From assembly GCF_028769735.1 (NCBI RefSeq), contig NC_088178.1:27363357-27427356 (forward strand): a stretch of DNA of 64,000 nt, in the 5' to 3' direction. Origin of the DNA: Zonotrichia leucophrys gambelii. Taxonomy: Eukaryota; Chordata; Aves; Passeriformes; Passerellidae. Under the pieces are notes generated by a model, which was not told the origin of the DNA, made no database searches, and saw only the letters and a program-made list of their open reading frames with translations. This document shows, piece after piece, positions 60,804 to 64,000 of this stretch; positions within the stretch are counted from its first letter, which is position 1; the number at the start of each line of letters is the position of its first letter. Both the position numbers and the translations under genes were made by a program.

Positions 60804-61940
60804 GTGAGTACATTTAACACTCTGGTGCATTTTTACTAGTGGTTAGTGCCCTTGTTCATTCCTGAGAATGAGTTTCTAAAACAAAACCCTTCAGTCTTAG
60901 TGTTGAACGCCAAGGTGTGTGCACAGTAAGGTCAGCTAAAGTTGTGATTTAAACCTTTTAAGGTTCTTTCTTCCTCTCAGTTTTGTAGAAATATGTTTGA
61001 TTTTATTGAAGTGGAGTGTTCCCTGAGAGAAACATTCCATATGCCTTCCTTATCTAAGATTAGATATATATATACAAATAGAGGTACAGATAATAAATGC
61101 AGTATCCTAGGATTTAGTTATGGAGATGTTTCCTACTCCAGCTGGAGCCTGGAGTGCCAGAGGAGGGCCTTTGAGGCATCCAGTAGTGCAGGGTATGATG
61201 GTAGAGGAACTCTGCACTTCCAGCTTCAGTTCAGTTCTGTCCCATCAGCAGGAATAAACCATGTGTAGAGGGAAGGTGCCCTGTGTGTAATGTGTACCTC
61301 TGCCTCTGTCTCCTGTGTTTAAATTTGGTGTGTTACAATGAAGTATGGCCTCCTAATAACAACTGTCAGATAAAAGGAGAGACACTTGCCACTTGAAATT
61401 TTTATAACTTCCTCCAGCCTGGCTTTTTACATTTGGCCTCAATGATGCTCCCTGTCATTTTAACAAAGCCCAAATGTAAATTACTTGCTGCCAGTTTCAA
61501 GCAGCCAAATTCTCCTGTCCTTACAGATATGAGACATTAGATTGTAACAAGGTGCAGATTAGGAAAAGTCAAAGGAATTATCTGGTAGAAGCAGGTACTG
61601 ACAGATTAATGATAATAGAAGGTAATGAATGTTGATAATGAAATATGAATATCCATCTACTAGTTCTTCCCTTCTCGAGCTATGAGTATCATACGTCAGC
61701 CATTTTATAAATAATAAAATGTAAGCTGTAAAAACATTAAATGAATCCTTTGCATTTAAAGCATTTTTATATTGCAAGGTCTGGGATATCAGTACCTGAG
61801 TGCTCAGGAAATCCAGAATTATGGGGCGACCAAATGTGGTCACGTGGAGGTGAGAGCCTGCTGTGACCTCAAAGCCCTGTGCATGATTGCTGTGGTGTAA
61901 AGGGGAGAGCATTGCAGGCCTTGTTCCCTCCATGAGCTGG
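60804..61940 (+). other. FGGY intron 4, left part
   Basis: Intronic with no recognised feature beyond short AT-rich stretches, such as the TA-rich run at about 61061-61078. No exon-like segment matching the next part of FGGY was seen. Confidence 0.7.
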
Positions 61941-62072
61941 GGGTGGGACACAGGATTCTCCTGGGTGGGACACAGAATTCTCCTGGGTGGGACACAGAAT
62001 TCTCCTGGGTGGGACACAGGATTCTCCTGGGTGGGACACAGGATTCTCCTGGGTGGGACACAGGATTCTCCT
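61941..62072. repeat. 22-bp minisatellite, six units, in FGGY intron 4
   Basis: Six perfect-length units of 22 bases, each GGGTGGGACACAG followed by GATTCTCCT or AATTCTCCT. Units 2 and 3 carry A where units 1, 4, 5 and 6 carry G, so the array is a two-variant mosaic. Otherwise the copies are identical, which points to recent expansion or homogenisation. The period is not a multiple of three, so the peptide repeat in the overlapping open frames cycles through three frames (22 residues) and is a by-product. The 233-residue minus-strand open frame is not a gene. Confidence 0.96.
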
Positions 62073-64000
62073 GACCCCAGGTGCCAGCCAGCAGCAGGGA
62101 TTTCCTGCCAGAAGGGTGGCACAGAACAGGGCTTGTTCACATGTCCCTTTTCAGCTCCTGACACACCAGCTAAGGAGATTATTGTCCTTAAGAGAGGGTT
62201 TTTCACCTCAGTGTCTGCCTGCTGAGCTGCCCACTCACAATTCCTGAGTGCTCTGGCCATGACTCACCATTAAACTGCTTAAGCTTGTCCTGCTTAGCTC
62301 GGGCACCTCAGCACCCCCAGCAGCTCCTCAGCTGCTCAGGAGCAGGAACAGTTATCCTGCAGTGGGCTGCAATCTGCTGAGATTTGGCTAAACCTTTCAG
62401 CTCTGGAGGGGTGAGGGATTGAGTGCTTTTACAGCTTCTTTACTCCTTGCAAAGTAGGAGGGGGAAAGGAATTAGATGCAGAGGGAGGGTTTATTTTATT
62501 TTCAGTGCCAGGCACAGTAAGGCATCCATGGCTTACCTGACATCAGGGCTGTCAGCAAAGGGTCCCTTTGGCCTCTGACAGCTCAAACTCAGCCTCATGT
62601 AATGCAAGTGTCCTCACTTTTTGCCAAGAAAGACAAACCTTACAATAACTTTGAATGCCAGGTTGTTCAGATGAAACCTACAACAGCAGTTTGCACATCT
62701 GATGTTTCTCAGTGGGCTGTCTGCAACTGGGCTACAAATATAAATTAAGTGTCTTCAGATTCTTCATTATCAATATTTTATATATCAATAAATTGTGACA
62801 CAGGTATTACAGGTATGGTCAGGAAAATTACTTAGAGAATGGTATTTAATGTGTTCTCCCTATATTGTCTTTATTTTCTGTGTCTAGTGGATTTCCCAGT
62901 GGCAGAGTGAGATTTTGGTCTAGCTCATACACCACAGGGAAAATATACTTTATATTCTGACTACAGGATTATCTCTTAAGCTAGTGATAATGCACAAGCT
63001 GGTAAAAAGGAAGCTTAACTTTCAAATCACATGGGAGAATTGCAAGATAAGCAGGTAGAAAGACACATTTTCATTTTATTCTATCTTTTTCAGCTATCTG
63101 AGGGCTTTGCAAAATTGAAACTGAAATTCCCATTATGCTTCTACTTAATTATGCTAACTGGTGTTCAGAAAATGAGTGCACTGTACCTGGTTTGATCTGA
63201 TTACTGCCTGGGAAAGTTTTACCCCCACTGTGCCTGGCTGTGATCATGGCTTTGGTCTCTCCAGCTTTCTTGACTATTGAGTGCAGTGAGATGGGTTTCT
63301 CTTTTCCCTTCCCTTTCCTTCCTTATTCCTTTCTCAGTATTCCTCCCTAATGTTGTCCTATACCTGACAGCATCCCAGGAAGTTAGGACAAAAACAGTAG
63401 ATTGGGCACATTCTCCTGTGCCTGACCATAATCAAAACTGGCTAAACCAAGGTGAATCCAGAAGCTACTTTGAGCCTTTGGTTGGCATCATGTTTCTGGA
63501 AAGTTCTTGATCAGAAGGCTTGACATGGCTGCAACACATTCAACACAGGGATGTTTGTAAAGAAAACAAAGCAAAACCCACAGCCAGACACGTTGCACAG
63601 TCATGCTCCAGGTCAGCTTGTACACCCTGATATATGAAGAATCAGTGTTGATTTTTGCATTGAATTCTCTGGACTTATATTGAACTCCCCAGGAATTTAA
63701 TGTTTCTGCTAGTAAATGTTTTTGCTGTTTTCCCTGTGTACATCTTTGCCTGGGATTGGAGCTGTGCACATTCCACAGCTGCTTGCATTCATATGGGTTT
63801 TGCAGAGAGAGTGCAGTGGGGAAAAGTACTGCTTCATGTCTGAAGTGAAATACCAAAATAGAAATTAAAAAATAAAGATAAAATAAATAAAAGATCAATT
63901 TAGGAGAGTACTAGGTGCACCTTTGGAAGTAAGTTATTTAAAGTATACTGATACTAAATGATGGTTGGTCTGTTGTTACACTGAGAAATTAATTGTGTGT
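62073..64000 (+). other. FGGY intron 4, right part, runs off the window
   Basis: No exon, gene or named transposon was recognised. A pyrimidine-rich stretch followed by CAG at about 63298-63340 resembles an acceptor, but the sequence after it is not FGGY-like. An A/T-rich run with TAAA motifs lies at about 63850-63895. An AP-1-type heptamer lies at 62260. Confidence 0.6.

Noticed and set aside
61559..62260. 233-residue minus-strand open frame
   Set aside because: Its middle is the 22-bp minisatellite, it lies inside FGGY intron 4, and it has no domain or splice context.
60804..64000. Next FGGY coding exon
   Set aside because: I looked for a segment encoding the residues expected after the Lys-Glu pair and found none. 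The pyrimidine tract near 63300-63340 is not followed by FGGY-like sequence.

Overview
This window looks like nuclear DNA from a bird, probably a songbird. Short, decayed CR1 retrotransposon 3' ends are scattered through it. It also holds one solo-LTR-like insertion of an avian endogenous-retrovirus type, one old tRNA-derived (MIR-like) SINE, few other repeats, and vertebrate-style split coding exons with GT-AG introns. There are no operons, ribosome-binding sites or other prokaryotic features.

The only protein-coding gene I can support is the 5' part of FGGY (FGGY carbohydrate kinase domain-containing protein, a D-ribulokinase) on the + strand. A dense CpG island at about 45.83-46.50 kb is its likely TATA-less promoter and contains a probable untranslated first exon, with candidate donors at 46129 and 46147. 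A 10.4 kb first intron follows. Three coding exons (56532-56744, 58762-58873, 60652-60803) join in phase and encode residues 1-155, covering the start of the FGGY N-terminal kinase domain. The gene runs off the right edge in intron 4, so the catalytic aspartate and the whole C-terminal domain lie outside.

Positions 1 to about 45.8 kb are intergenic. From the usual vertebrate gene order this is probably the JUN-FGGY interval, but JUN itself is not visible. All long open frames there lack splice context, domains or recognisable composition. The stretch holds CR1 fragments, a CR1 split by an LTR, microsatellites and a few CpG-retaining or AT-rich blocks that could be conserved regulatory elements. 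TGASTCA (AP-1-type) heptamers are scattered through the window, including a close pair at 25344-25360.

The gene introns contain two clear minisatellites: 17 units of 15 bp at 47611-47865 (intron 1) and 6 units of 22 bp at 61941-62072 (intron 4). I found no tRNA or rRNA gene, no intact mobile element, no CRISPR array and no convincing novel system. The points most worth checking are the minisatellites, the nested LTR, the tandem first-exon donors and the candidate enhancers.
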